Below, one piece after another: positions 1-11,218 of a stretch of DNA of 64,000 bases. Every line of letters begins with the position of its first letter. The stretch's first letter is position 1. The DNA comes from Arthrobacter sp. C9C5 (lineage in GTDB: Bacteria > Actinomycetota > Actinomycetes > Actinomycetales > Micrococcaceae), in assembly GCF_013359735.1 (NCBI RefSeq), contig NZ_JABFMX010000012.1:1-64000 (forward strand), read 5' to 3'. A program made the position numbers and the translations under genes. Below the pieces are notes generated by a model. The model saw only the letters and a program-made list of their open reading frames with translations, made no database searches and was not told the DNA's origin.

Positions 1-493
1 CGCGATCGCCCGCCCCACTAAAGGTCCCGGCGTCGGGGGCGAGTTCCTCGTCCACGGCGGCCCGGTCCGCGGCGGACAGGCAGGCGGTCTCGCGGACCAG
101 GAGGGTGGCGCGCCATTCGTTGAGCTGTCCGGTTTCCAGGGCGGCGAGGCTGTGCGGCATTTCGGTGACCAGGGCCTTGGCGAGGCCGAGGAGCCGTCCG
201 CCCTTGGCGGGGGATTCGCGGCGGGCGAGGGCGATCTGCGCGCCGACCCCGGTGCCGAGCTGGTCGGCGGGAGCGCCGGCAAGGGATTGTTCGCGGCGCT
301 GGGAGAGGTCGAAGGCGACGGCGTCCCGGGCCTGGCGGGCGGCCAGGGCTGACTTCAGATCCTCCAGCTCGCGTGTTTCGTCGATGAGTGCCTCTGCACT
401 GGCCGGGGCCGGGATTCCGGCCAGGATCCGCGCAAGGTCCGCGACCGTTACGCCTTCCGTCAGAGCCACGTCGGGCCCTTGCTTGCCGTCCAT
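1..493 (-). CDS. DUF222 / 13E12-type HNH endonuclease-like protein, 5' part only
   Basis: The reading frame starts at an ATG on the minus strand (491-493) and stays open to the window edge, giving about 164 N-terminal residues. The Ala/Glu/Arg-rich helical text (motifs such as [22 protein letters not shown] and [14 protein letters not shown]) is typical of the DUF222 domain that precedes a C-terminal HNH motif in the actinobacterial 13E12 repeat family. The HNH part lies outside the window, so nuclease function is inferred from the family only. A TAGCGT box lies exactly 6 bases before the ATG, which suggests a leaderless transcript. Many paralogues per genome are usual for this family, and their role is not settled. 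Confidence 0.75.
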   Translation of the reverse strand, partial: MDGKQGPDVALTEGVTVADLARILAGIPAPASAEALIDETRELEDLKSALAARQARDAVAFDLSQRREQSLAGAPADQLGTGVGAQIALARRESPAKGGRLLGLAKALVTEMPHSLAALETGQLNEWRATLLVRETACLSAADRAAVDEELAPDAGTFSGAGDR

Positions 494-499
494 GGAACC

Positions 500-505
500 A
501 CGCTA
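500..505 (-). promoter_or_regulatory. -10 box of leaderless DUF222 gene
   Basis: TAGCGT on the minus strand is separated from the ATG by six bases (GGTTCC). No ribosome binding site is present. This spacing puts the transcription start at or next to the A of the start codon. Confidence 0.5.
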
Positions 506-650
506 TCGGGCACCTGTGACAATTAAGGCGGCCACACCAGATCGGCGGCCTGCGGCGGTCGCTCCAGGGTGGGCCGCTCCGACCTGGCCGCCACGACCTG
601 GCCGACCGCCCCGGTAACCGTTCGCCGTCCTTCCCGAGCCTCTCGGGCGC

Positions 651-1082
651 CTATCGGCCGCCGACCAGCACGTTTTGATGGATTTTCCGCCACCCCTGAG
701 CAACAAGTTCCTTCGTCTCGAAGCCGTCCGTGACCAAGGTGGCCGACTTACCGACCTGCCCAGAGATGGAGACGATCTGGCCGGTCGCCCTTGAGCTGCC
801 GCAGCCGCCGATGAAATTGCCCGGCCTGGCGTCGGAAACCGCGACCAAACAGGTCAGCGTGCGGTTCTCGCCCTGCGCGGCGTAATAGCGCACTCCGTCT
901 GCCTCTACGAGCAGTCGGCTATTTTCCAGCTTGGGGATCTCCGTGCTGGCGGCCTCTGCGGGCAGCTGGTCCCTGGCCACCGCATCGCGCTGGAACACCG
1001 CGAGTCCTGCCGGGGCTGAGCACCCGCCAAGCATCAACGCGATGCCGATGGCCCCCAACATGGGAAGTACTAGACGATTCAT
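651..1082 (-). CDS. Putative secreted lipoprotein
   Basis: This 143-residue protein has a basic start (MNR), a hydrophobic segment at about residues 4-17 and a lipobox LGGC with the modified Cys at residue 21, so it is predicted to be exported and anchored on the outer face of the membrane. Two further Cys residues (LTCLV and GGCGSS) could form a disulfide. A good GAGGGGG ribosome binding site stands 7 bases before the ATG. I do not recognise the family. The gene is divergent from the 1189 gene. The function is unknown, but the lipoprotein assignment is solid. Confidence 0.7.
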   Translation of the reverse strand: MNRLVLPMLGAIGIALMLGGCSAPAGLAVFQRDAVARDQLPAEAASTEIPKLENSRLLVEADGVRYYAAQGENRTLTCLVAVSDARPGNFIGGCGSSRATGQIVSISGQVGKSATLVTDGFETKELVAQGWRKIHQNVLVGGR

Positions 1083-1176
1083 TGCGCTGCCCCCTCAGGC
1101 TGTCACTCGTTTGCCCCGAGGCTACCGCAGCGCGGCCGAAGCGCTTGCCAAGCAATGCGCCTCACACCGCCAGGCG

Positions 1177-1182
1177 TAGGAT
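1177..1182 (+). promoter_or_regulatory. -10 box of leaderless gene at 1189
   Basis: TAGGAT, then six bases (CTGCCG), then the ATG. There is no Shine-Dalgarno sequence. It matches the TAnnnT-N6-ATG pattern seen at many other starts in this window. Confidence 0.5.
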
Positions 1183-1188
1183 CTGCCG

Positions 1189-1593
1189 ATGGACATTCGA
1201 CCAATCGGCCCGGACGCGGCCATCGGCGAATACGACCGACCCGCGGAGTACCGGGTGCGCATTTGGACCCGGCCGGCGGCCGAAGGCTACTCGTGGATGG
1301 TCGACGAATGGGATGTCCGCGATGCTCCAAACGTCGTGGCAGCCATTGACTGGGCCGAAGCGGAGGCAGCCGGGCGCCCGATCGAAGTTTTCGTGAAGTG
1401 GTCTGAGCATGCCACGCCACGCCACGGCGGCCTAGAGACCGTGCCACGGATGACGCGCGTCTATGGGGCCCCGGGAGACGACAACCCGACTACGGAAACG
1501 ATCCTTTTCACGCGGTATAGCCGCGTCCAAGCAGGTCCCGCTCAACCCCCAAGTGGCACGGAATCCACTCCCGGGGGTAGCGTCGGACCATGA
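1189..1593 (+). CDS. Hypothetical protein, translationally coupled to the alcohol dehydrogenase
   Basis: This is a 134-residue soluble protein with no signal peptide or membrane segment. The first 85 residues look folded (aromatic and acidic, with WTRPAAEGYSWMVDEWDV), while the last 25 are Pro/Gly/Ser-rich and probably disordered. I do not recognise the family. The leaderless-type promoter directly before the ATG supports the start. Its TGA overlaps the ATG of the next gene (ATGA at 1590-1593), so it heads a coupled set with the dehydrogenase and the HIT protein. The function is not predictable from sequence. Confidence 0.55.
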   Translation: MDIRPIGPDAAIGEYDRPAEYRVRIWTRPAAEGYSWMVDEWDVRDAPNVVAAIDWAEAEAAGRPIEVFVKWSEHATPRHGGLETVPRMTRVYGAPGDDNPTTETILFTRYSRVQAGPAQPPSGTESTPGGSVGP

Positions 1594-2765
1594 CTCCAGG
1601 ACGCCCCGTACCGCCGCCCCTCGCCAAGCCGCTTCCCGACCTCAACGTAGCCAACGACGGCGCGGCCAACGACGCCGGCACCAACCGTCCCACGCTCGCC
1701 GCCGCCTACGGCGCCACGGCCAGCGACAGCGGCCTCGTCCCGCTGACCGTGGCCCGGCGCGCGCCCAAGGCGGACGACGTCGAGATCGCCGTCGAGTTCT
1801 GCGGCCTCTGCCACTCGGACGTGCATGCCACCCGCGGCGAATGGGGAACCCAGAACTACCCCCTTGTTCCGGGGCACGAAATCGTCGGCCGCGTCACCCG
1901 CGTGGGCTCCGCCGTCGACGATTTCACCGTCGGTGAGCGCGTCGGCGTTGGCTGTATGGTCGATTCCTGCCGCGAATGCGACAGCTGCCTTGACGGCCTC
2001 GAGCAGTACTGCGAGAACGGCATGACCGGAACCTACGGCGCCAAGGATGCCCGCAACGGCGGCGCCATCACCCAGGGCGGCTACTCCACCTCGATCGTCG
2101 TGGACCGCAACTATGTCCTGCGGGTCCCGGAGGGCATGGACCCGGCCGCCGCCGCGCCGCTGCTCTGCGCCGGCATCACCACCTACTCCCCGCTGAACCA
2201 CTTCGAGGTGGAGGAGGGCGACGTCGTCGGCGTCGTCGGGCTCGGCGGCCTCGGCCACATGGCCGTCAAGATCGCGAAGGCCATGGGTGCGGAGGTGACG
2301 GTCTTCACGACGTCGGAGCAGAAGTTCGCGGCGGCCCGCGAACTGGGCGCCGATCACGTCATCCTCTCCACGGACCCGGCCGCGATGGAAGCAGCGGACC
2401 GCAGCATCGACGTCATCATCGACACCGTCGCCGCGCCGCACGACCTCAACCCGTACTTCCGCACCCTTCGCGTGGACGGGGCGCTCTTCCAGCTGGGCCT
2501 GCCCTCGGAAGCCATGCCGCCGGTTAGCCCCGGCGCGCTGATCCGGCGCCGGATCGCCTATGCCGGCTCGCTGATCGGCGGAATCGCCGAGACGCAGGAG
2601 ATGCTGGACTTCTGCGCCGAGCACGGTGTGGTGTCCGACGTCGAGGTGGTCCGTGCGGACCAGTTGAACGAGGCTTACGACCGCATGGTGGCAGGCGACG
2701 TGAAGTACCGATTTGTCCTGGATGCCAGCACCCTGGGGTCCCCGGCGGAAAAGGCTGATGTATGA
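1590..2765 (+). CDS. Zinc-dependent NAD(P)-linked alcohol dehydrogenase (cinnamyl-alcohol dehydrogenase / YahK type)
   Basis: The protein is a medium-chain dehydrogenase/reductase that should oxidise alcohols or reduce aldehydes in the cytoplasm. Visible motifs are the catalytic-zinc loop CGLCHSD (residues 71-77), GHE at 95-97, the structural-zinc cysteines 127, 130, 133 and 141, and the Rossmann motif GLGGLG near residue 207. At 391 residues it is about 35-40 longer than usual. The excess is an Ala/Asn/Pro-rich N-terminal tail before TLAAAYGA, and that stretch has no alternative ATG, GTG or TTG. It overlaps its neighbours by 4 bases on both sides (ATGA junctions). The substrate is unknown. 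Confidence 0.9.
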   Translation: MTPGRPVPPPLAKPLPDLNVANDGAANDAGTNRPTLAAAYGATASDSGLVPLTVARRAPKADDVEIAVEFCGLCHSDVHATRGEWGTQNYPLVPGHEIVGRVTRVGSAVDDFTVGERVGVGCMVDSCRECDSCLDGLEQYCENGMTGTYGAKDARNGGAITQGGYSTSIVVDRNYVLRVPEGMDPAAAAPLLCAGITTYSPLNHFEVEEGDVVGVVGLGGLGHMAVKIAKAMGAEVTVFTTSEQKFAAARELGADHVILSTDPAAMEAADRSIDVIIDTVAAPHDLNPYFRTLRVDGALFQLGLPSEAMPPVSPGALIRRRIAYAGSLIGGIAETQEMLDFCAEHGVVSDVEVVRADQLNEAYDRMVAGDVKYRFVLDASTLGSPAEKADV

Positions 2766-3190
2766 GCACCCTGTTCACCAAGATCATCGACGGCGAGATC
2801 CCGGGCCGCTTCGTCTGGCGCGAGCCGGACGTCGTCGCGTTCCTGACCGTGGGCCCGCTGGCCGACGGGCACACGCTCGTGGTTCCCACCGAGGAAGTGG
2901 ACCGCTGGACGGATGCCTCGCCGGAGGTGCTGGGCCGCGTGATGGAAGTTGCCCGCAAGATCGGCGCGGTCCAGGTAGACGTGTTCGATGCGGCCCGGGC
3001 CGGCCTGATCGTGGCCGGCTACGAAATCAACCACCTGCACGTGCACGTGTGGCCGTCCAACTCCATGGCGGACTTTGATTTCGGTTCGGTGGACCAGCAC
3101 CCGGACCCGGCCCGGCTGGATGCCAACGCGGAGACGCTGCGCGAGGGTTTGCGGAAGGCCGGCCACGCGGAGCACGTCCCGGAGGCCTAG
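2762..3190 (+). CDS. HIT family nucleotide hydrolase/transferase
   Basis: This 142-residue protein carries the histidine triad HLHVHVW (His 91, 93 and 95), preceded by the usual strand pattern IIDGEIP and a VVPTEEV segment. HIT proteins hydrolyse nucleoside phosphoramidates, adenylates or dinucleoside polyphosphates through a covalent His-AMP intermediate. The start ATG overlaps the dehydrogenase stop by 4 bases, so the two are very probably co-translated. Whether it is nearer HinT or Fhit is not clear. The Cys often seen in the HinT zinc site is absent. Confidence 0.88.
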   Translation: MSTLFTKIIDGEIPGRFVWREPDVVAFLTVGPLADGHTLVVPTEEVDRWTDASPEVLGRVMEVARKIGAVQVDVFDAARAGLIVAGYEINHLHVHVWPSNSMADFDFGSVDQHPDPARLDANAETLREGLRKAGHAEHVPEA

Positions 3191-3229
3191 CGGCCATGAA
3201 CTGGCGCCGGCGCAGCACTCCCCGGGGGT

Positions 3230-7252
<4,023 letters not shown>

Positions 7253-7262
7253 GGCTGAAAAC

Positions 7263-7268
7263 AGTCTA
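7263..7268 (-). promoter_or_regulatory. -10 box of hrpA
   Basis: TAGACT on the minus strand, 10 bases before the hrpA ATG. The predicted leader is only about 3-4 bases and contains no ribosome binding site. Confidence 0.4.
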
Positions 7269-7339
7269 CTGGCCTAGCAGCCGGACATAGGTTTGCCCGG
7301 TCCCTGGGCGGGGCCGGGCAGCGGTTGGAGGGGAGCGGG

Positions 7340-7507
7340 CTAGAAGAACCGCAGCGTGTAGCTGGTGCTGGGGAGGTCGTGGGCCATCCAGTATTCTTCC
7401 GAGCGGACGGGCGGGTTGTGGCCCAGGCCGTCTTTGCGCAGAGCCCGGAGGGTGGCGGCGACGGCGGCGAGGATCAGGACGATGAGGGCGATTCCGATGA
7501 GTTCCAT
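7340..7507 (-). CDS. Small single-pass membrane protein
   Basis: The predicted product is 55 residues. An N-terminal membrane helix (about residues 3-18, ELIGIALIVLILAAV) is followed by a basic stretch (LRALRKDG) and an aromatic polar tail ending in TLRFF, so the tail should be cytoplasmic. A longer frame from a GTG at 7579 exists, but that start overlaps the palindrome and has no ribosome binding site, so I prefer the ATG at 7507. It is divergent from the GlxA-type regulator. The function is unknown. Confidence 0.5.
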   Translation of the reverse strand: MELIGIALIVLILAAVAATLRALRKDGLGHNPPVRSEEYWMAHDLPSTSYTLRFF

Positions 7508-7542
7508 ACCTCCATGGTTCTCCGGTGGGGGGTGCAAAAAAA

Positions 7543-7579
7543 GTGGCAGAAATGCCCAAAAGACTATAATTTCTGCCAC
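7543..7579. promoter_or_regulatory. 37-bp palindromic operator over the GlxA-type promoter
   Basis: Two perfect 11-base arms, GTGGCAGAAAT (7543-7553) and ATTTCTGCCAC (7569-7579), flank a 15-base spacer. A perfect -10 box TATAAT (7565-7570) straddles the spacer and the right arm, and GTGGCA in the left arm is a 4/6 match to a -35 at 16-base spacing. The start codon of the regulator follows at 7589. The layout fits autoregulation by the adjacent regulator, but which protein binds is inference. Confidence 0.65.
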
Positions 7580-7588
7580 ACTAGAGAC

Positions 7589-8554
7589 ATGATCAACTCA
7601 GTGGCGATGATCGTGGTTCCCAACTTCTCGGTCTTCGAGTTCGGCACCGCCTTCGAGGTGTTCGGCGTCGACAGATCGGACCGCGGCACCGGTGTGCCGG
7701 CCTTCGACTTCCGGGTCTGCACGCCGGAGCCCGGCGACGTTCCCATGAAGTCCGGCCTGTCGATGCACGTGCCGCTCGGGCTGGAGGCCGCCGCGGACGC
7801 GGACCTGGTCATCATGACCCCGTTCGGCAAGGATGCCGATGTTCCCGAGTCGGTGCTGGAGGCGCTGCGGGCGGCGCACGCGCGGGGAGCCTGGGTCATG
7901 TCGATCTGCTCCGGCGCCTTCGCCCTGGCCCGGGCCGGGCTGCTGGACGGGCGCCGCTGCACCACGCACTGGCACTACTCGCAGGAGCTCGCCAGCCGCT
8001 ACCCGGCCGCGCTGGTTGATGAAAACGTGCTCTATGTCCAGGACGGGCGGATCATCACGAGCGCCGGCACCGCCGCCGGCATCGATGCCAGCCTGCACCT
8101 GGTCCGGGTGGAGCTGGGCGCCAACGTGGCCGCGAGCATCGCCCGGGACATGGTGGTTCCGCCGCACCGCGACGGCGGCCAGGCCCAGTTCATCGACCGG
8201 CCGATGCCGCGGTGCGGCTCGCAGCCGATGGAGGAGTTGCTGCGGTGGATGGTCCGGAACCTGGACGAGGAGCACTCCGTCAACGAGCTGGCCGCCCGCG
8301 TGCACATGTCGCCGCGGACCTTTGCGCGCCGGTTCCGGGCCGAGACCGGCGCGACCCCCGCGGCCTGGCTGAATTCGCAGCGGGTGCTGCGGGCACAGGA
8401 GCTGCTCGAGACCACGGATCTGAACATCGACGAGATCGCCCGGGAGGCCGGGTTCGGCCACTCGGTGCTGCTGCGGCACCACTTCGCCAAGGTGCTGGAC
8501 ACCAGCCCGCAGTCCTACCGTCGGACGTTCCGCGGACACCTGGCGGCGGTCTAA
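7589..8554 (+). CDS. GlxA family transcriptional regulator (DJ-1/PfpI domain plus AraC helix-turn-helix)
   Basis: The protein has 321 residues. Residues 1-185 form a DJ-1/PfpI-like domain (VAMIVVPNFSVFEF at the start, nucleophile-elbow region SICSGAF near residue 107), and residues 225-320 are an AraC DNA-binding domain (SVNELAARVHMSPRTFARRF, then IDEIAREAGFGHSVLLRHHF). Such regulators sense small amine or amide metabolites in known cases, but no ligand can be read here. The start at 7589 was chosen because homologous text begins there; upstream in-frame sequence runs through the promoter. The stop overlaps the stop of the convergent emfourin gene by 4 bases. Confidence 0.88.
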   Translation: MINSVAMIVVPNFSVFEFGTAFEVFGVDRSDRGTGVPAFDFRVCTPEPGDVPMKSGLSMHVPLGLEAAADADLVIMTPFGKDADVPESVLEALRAAHARGAWVMSICSGAFALARAGLLDGRRCTTHWHYSQELASRYPAALVDENVLYVQDGRIITSAGTAAGIDASLHLVRVELGANVAASIARDMVVPPHRDGGQAQFIDRPMPRCGSQPMEELLRWMVRNLDEEHSVNELAARVHMSPRTFARRFRAETGATPAAWLNSQRVLRAQELLETTDLNIDEIAREAGFGHSVLLRHHFAKVLDTSPQSYRRTFRGHLAAV

Positions 8555-8904
8555 CCAGGCTGCCCGTCCGGGCGGTCCCGGGTGTCGGCACCGCCCGACG
8601 CCGGTTCCGGCTGAGCCGGCGACTCGGCGGCGGCGCGCATGCTGTCCACCAGGGTCCGCCAGGGCCCGACGAGGTCCCGCTCGGGCAGGGTGGCGCGGCG
8701 CTGGCCGGCCCGGATCCGGTAGACGAAGCGGTCCGGCTGGGGAATGCCGCCGGCCCCGGCCGCCGCCGGGCCGGGCAGGTCGTCCCAGGGGCAGGCCTCG
8801 ATCAGTGGCTGCCACTGGTCCCGGTCATCCGGCGTTACCGCCTGCACGCTCCAGACGCGCTCCATCCCGGCAACGCCACCGCTGCGCTGGACGGTTATCT
8901 TCAC
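8551..8904 (-). CDS. Emfourin-type protealysin inhibitor
   Basis: This 117-residue protein opens with the MKITVQRSGG strand and has the WSV, RFVYRI and DLVGPW segments that I recognise from emfourin, the proteinaceous inhibitor encoded next to protealysin-like M4 proteases. It starts with GTG, with GGAG about 9 bases upstream, and lies 39 bp downstream of the protease on the same strand, the same gene order as in the known protealysin operon of Serratia. The Pro/Gly/Asp-rich C-terminal 25 residues look disordered. The inhibitor role is inferred from family and context. Confidence 0.75.
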   Translation of the reverse strand: MKITVQRSGGVAGMERVWSVQAVTPDDRDQWQPLIEACPWDDLPGPAAAGAGGIPQPDRFVYRIRAGQRRATLPERDLVGPWRTLVDSMRAAAESPAQPEPASGGADTRDRPDGQPG

Positions 8905-8943
8905 TGGCTTGACTCCACTGGGTGATCCTTAGGCAGGCGCCGG

Positions 8944-9990
8944 TTACAGCCTCACTTTGACAGTTTCCCATGCACGCCGGACGGCGTCATGCTCGGCCGA
9001 CTCGGTACCGTACAGCTCCTTGGCGGATGCCGCGGTGGCCTTGGCGAAAGCCCCGAAGGTAGCGGCCGCGGGCAGGGAACCTCCGGTCAGGGTGTCGTAC
9101 CAGATGCGTCCGGGAGTCTCCCAGGCATTACCGCCCAGGGCCGTCGCGACCAGGTAGAAGGCACGGTTGGGGATGCCCGAGTTCAGGTGCACTCCGCCGT
9201 TGTCCGCGCTGGTGTGGACATAGGAGTCCATCGAGTCCGGCTGCGGATCCTTGCCCAGCACATCGTCGTCGTAGGCGGTGCCCGGGGCCTTTATGGAGCG
9301 CAGCGCCGTTCCCTGCACCTGGTCGGTGAAGAGCCCCTCGCCGATCAGCCAGCTTGCCTCGGTTGCGGACTGCTGCTTCACGTACTGCTCCACGAGCGCG
9401 CCGAAAACGTCCGAGAGCGATTCGTTGAGGGCGCCCGCCTGGTTCCGGTAGGCGAGTCCGGCGGAGTACTGGGTGACGCCGTGCGCGAGCTCGTGGCCGA
9501 TCACGCTCAGGGAGGCCGTGAAGCGGTTGAAGACCTGGCCGTCGCCGTCGCCGAAGACCATCTGCTTGCCGTCCCAGAACGCGTTGTCGTAGCGCTGGCC
9601 GAAGTGCACTGTGGCATCCAGGGGCAGACCGTTGCCGTCAATCGAGTTGCGGCCGAATGCCTCGGCATAGAGCCGGTGCGTGTGGCCCAGGCCGTCGTAC
9701 GCCTCGTCCGTCGCCGGGTCCCCGGTGACGGGTTCGCCCTCCTTGCGCACCAGCACGCCCGGCAGGTTCTCCGAGGCTTTCGCATCGTACACGGTCCGCT
9801 GCGGCGGCCCGGGCGTGAGCTGCCGCAACCCCGGTGGCGCCGCGGGCACCGGCGCCGCGCGGGATGCCTGGAAGCTCTTGACGTGCTGCAGGGCTTCTTT
9901 GGCGGCACGGGCTGCGATCAGCAGCCGTGGTTCATGGTGCTGCGCGGCCAGCCGGCGCAACAGGTAGGGAGGGATGATGGAGCAGTACAT
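8944..9990 (-). CDS. Protealysin-like M4 family metalloprotease
   Basis: This is a 348-residue neutral zinc metalloprotease. The short N-terminal propeptide begins MYCSIIPPYLL, the PPL-type motif of protealysin-like enzymes, and replaces the large FTP/PepSY propeptide of thermolysin. Zinc motif HELAH is at 166-170, third ligand Glu 190 in NESLSDVFG, and catalytic His 268 in NGGVHLNSGIPN. No signal peptide is visible, so it is probably made in the cytoplasm, as in protealysin. The longer in-frame start was rejected because the propeptide begins exactly at this ATG, which is preceded by AAGGGG. It is co-transcribed with the inhibitor. Confidence 0.93.
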   Translation of the reverse strand: MYCSIIPPYLLRRLAAQHHEPRLLIAARAAKEALQHVKSFQASRAAPVPAAPPGLRQLTPGPPQRTVYDAKASENLPGVLVRKEGEPVTGDPATDEAYDGLGHTHRLYAEAFGRNSIDGNGLPLDATVHFGQRYDNAFWDGKQMVFGDGDGQVFNRFTASLSVIGHELAHGVTQYSAGLAYRNQAGALNESLSDVFGALVEQYVKQQSATEASWLIGEGLFTDQVQGTALRSIKAPGTAYDDDVLGKDPQPDSMDSYVHTSADNGGVHLNSGIPNRAFYLVATALGGNAWETPGRIWYDTLTGGSLPAAATFGAFAKATAASAKELYGTESAEHDAVRRAWETVKVRL

Positions 9991-10021
9991 GTGAGACCCC
10001 TTTGCTTCTGCCGATGCGACC

Positions 10022-10027
10022 AGCCTA
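10022..10027 (-). promoter_or_regulatory. Candidate -10 box of the M4 protease-inhibitor operon
   Basis: TAGGCT on the minus strand lies 31 bases before the protease ATG, leaving a leader of about 25 bases that contains the AAGGGG ribosome binding site. I see no clear -35. Confidence 0.3.
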
Positions 10028-10116
10028 CGAGGGGCCACCGACATTTGGCAGGGCGGGACGCGTCGCTCTTCGCCCTCGGGGTCCGCTGGATGGTCCGCGT
10101 CCGGCTGCCTGTTGGA

Positions 10117-10122
10117 TACGGT
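10117..10122 (+). promoter_or_regulatory. -10 box of leaderless CDF transporter gene
   Basis: TACGGT, six bases (AGGCCA), then the ATG. No separate ribosome binding site is present. Confidence 0.45.
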
Positions 10123-10128
10123 AGGCCA

Positions 10129-11106
10129 ATGGCGCAAACGGAGAAGAAAAAGAAGCCCGGTTCGACCCTGCTAACGGTCATCATCGCCTTCGTGGCAAAT
10201 GTCCTCGTGGCCGCGGCGAAGTCGGTGGCCGCCGTCCTCACCGGATCGGCCTCCATGACCGCCGAGGCGGCCCACTCCTGGGCGGATACCGGAAACCAGG
10301 TGTTCCTGTTCTTCGCGGAACGGCGCTCGGCCAGGCCGCGGGACAAGAGCCACCCCATGGGTTACGGACGGGAAGCCTACGTCTGGTCGATGTTTGCGGC
10401 GTTCGGGCTGTTCACTGCGGGTGCCGTGGTGTCCATCATGCACGGCATCCAGCAGATCATTGCGCCGGAGCCGGCAGCCGACTTCGCAGTGGCCTACGTG
10501 GTCCTGGCCGTCGCTTTCGTCTTCGAGGGAATCTCCTTCATCCAGGCGTTCCGGCAGACCCGGAAGGCGGCGCACGAGCTGGACCGTCACACCCTCGAGC
10601 AGGTCCTGATCAGCTCCGATCCCACCCTGCGTGCCGTCTTCGCGGAGGACGCCGCAGCACTCATCGGCCTGGTCGTGGCCTTTGCCGGCGTGTTCCTGCA
10701 CCAGGTCACGGGCTCGCCGCTGCCGGATGCGATAGGTTCGATCATCGTCGGCGTGCTGCTGGCCGTCGTCGCCGTCGTGCTGATCGACCGCAACCGGCGT
10801 TTTCTGGTGGGCCAGGGCGTTACCCCGGACATCGAACAGTCCATGGCCCGCCGGGTGCTGGAGCACCGGGACATCGCCCGGCTCACGTACCTGCACCTGG
10901 AGTTTGTCGGCCCGCGCCGGCTGTACCTGGTCGCGGCCGTGGACCTGCAGGGCGACCACCCGGAACACGAAGTGGCGGTGGCCCTGCGCCGGATAGAGCG
11001 CGAGCTGGAGGACCACGAAACGGTGGAGGAAGCCGTGCTCACCCTGTCCACTCCGGACGAAGCCGCCCTGAACTTCGACGCCGGGCAAAGCCGAACCGGC
11101 GCCTGA
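10129..11106 (+). CDS. Cation diffusion facilitator (CDF) family transporter
   Basis: The protein has 325 residues with a Lys-rich N-terminus (KKKK) followed by about six membrane helices and a C-terminal cytoplasmic domain of roughly 90 residues (VLEHRDIARLTYLHLEF and onward). The first metal site HSWAD (49-53) matches HSxxD, and the second is HQVTGSPLPDAIGS or the FAEDAAALIG helix. CDF proteins export zinc, iron, manganese or related ions against protons. The specificity cannot be read here. The start is set by homology and by the leaderless-type promoter. The in-frame text upstream runs through the divergent protease gene and was rejected. Confidence 0.88.
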   Translation: MAQTEKKKKPGSTLLTVIIAFVANVLVAAAKSVAAVLTGSASMTAEAAHSWADTGNQVFLFFAERRSARPRDKSHPMGYGREAYVWSMFAAFGLFTAGAVVSIMHGIQQIIAPEPAADFAVAYVVLAVAFVFEGISFIQAFRQTRKAAHELDRHTLEQVLISSDPTLRAVFAEDAAALIGLVVAFAGVFLHQVTGSPLPDAIGSIIVGVLLAVVAVVLIDRNRRFLVGQGVTPDIEQSMARRVLEHRDIARLTYLHLEFVGPRRLYLVAAVDLQGDHPEHEVAVALRRIERELEDHETVEEAVLTLSTPDEAALNFDAGQSRTGA

Positions 11107-11218
11107 CCTGCGGCGAAAGCCGGAACCGACTGCTCTTGTCCTGCGCGGGGCCGGCGGCTAGTGTGACCTCGACCGCCGGCAGCGCCGCGGGCGGTCCACC
11201 GCCGATCAGGAGGATGCC

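Noticed and set aside
503..706. 67-codon minus-strand frame after the lipoprotein gene
   Set aside because: It overlaps the lipoprotein end, has no ribosome binding site, and its Arg/Gly-rich text is typical of noise in this composition.
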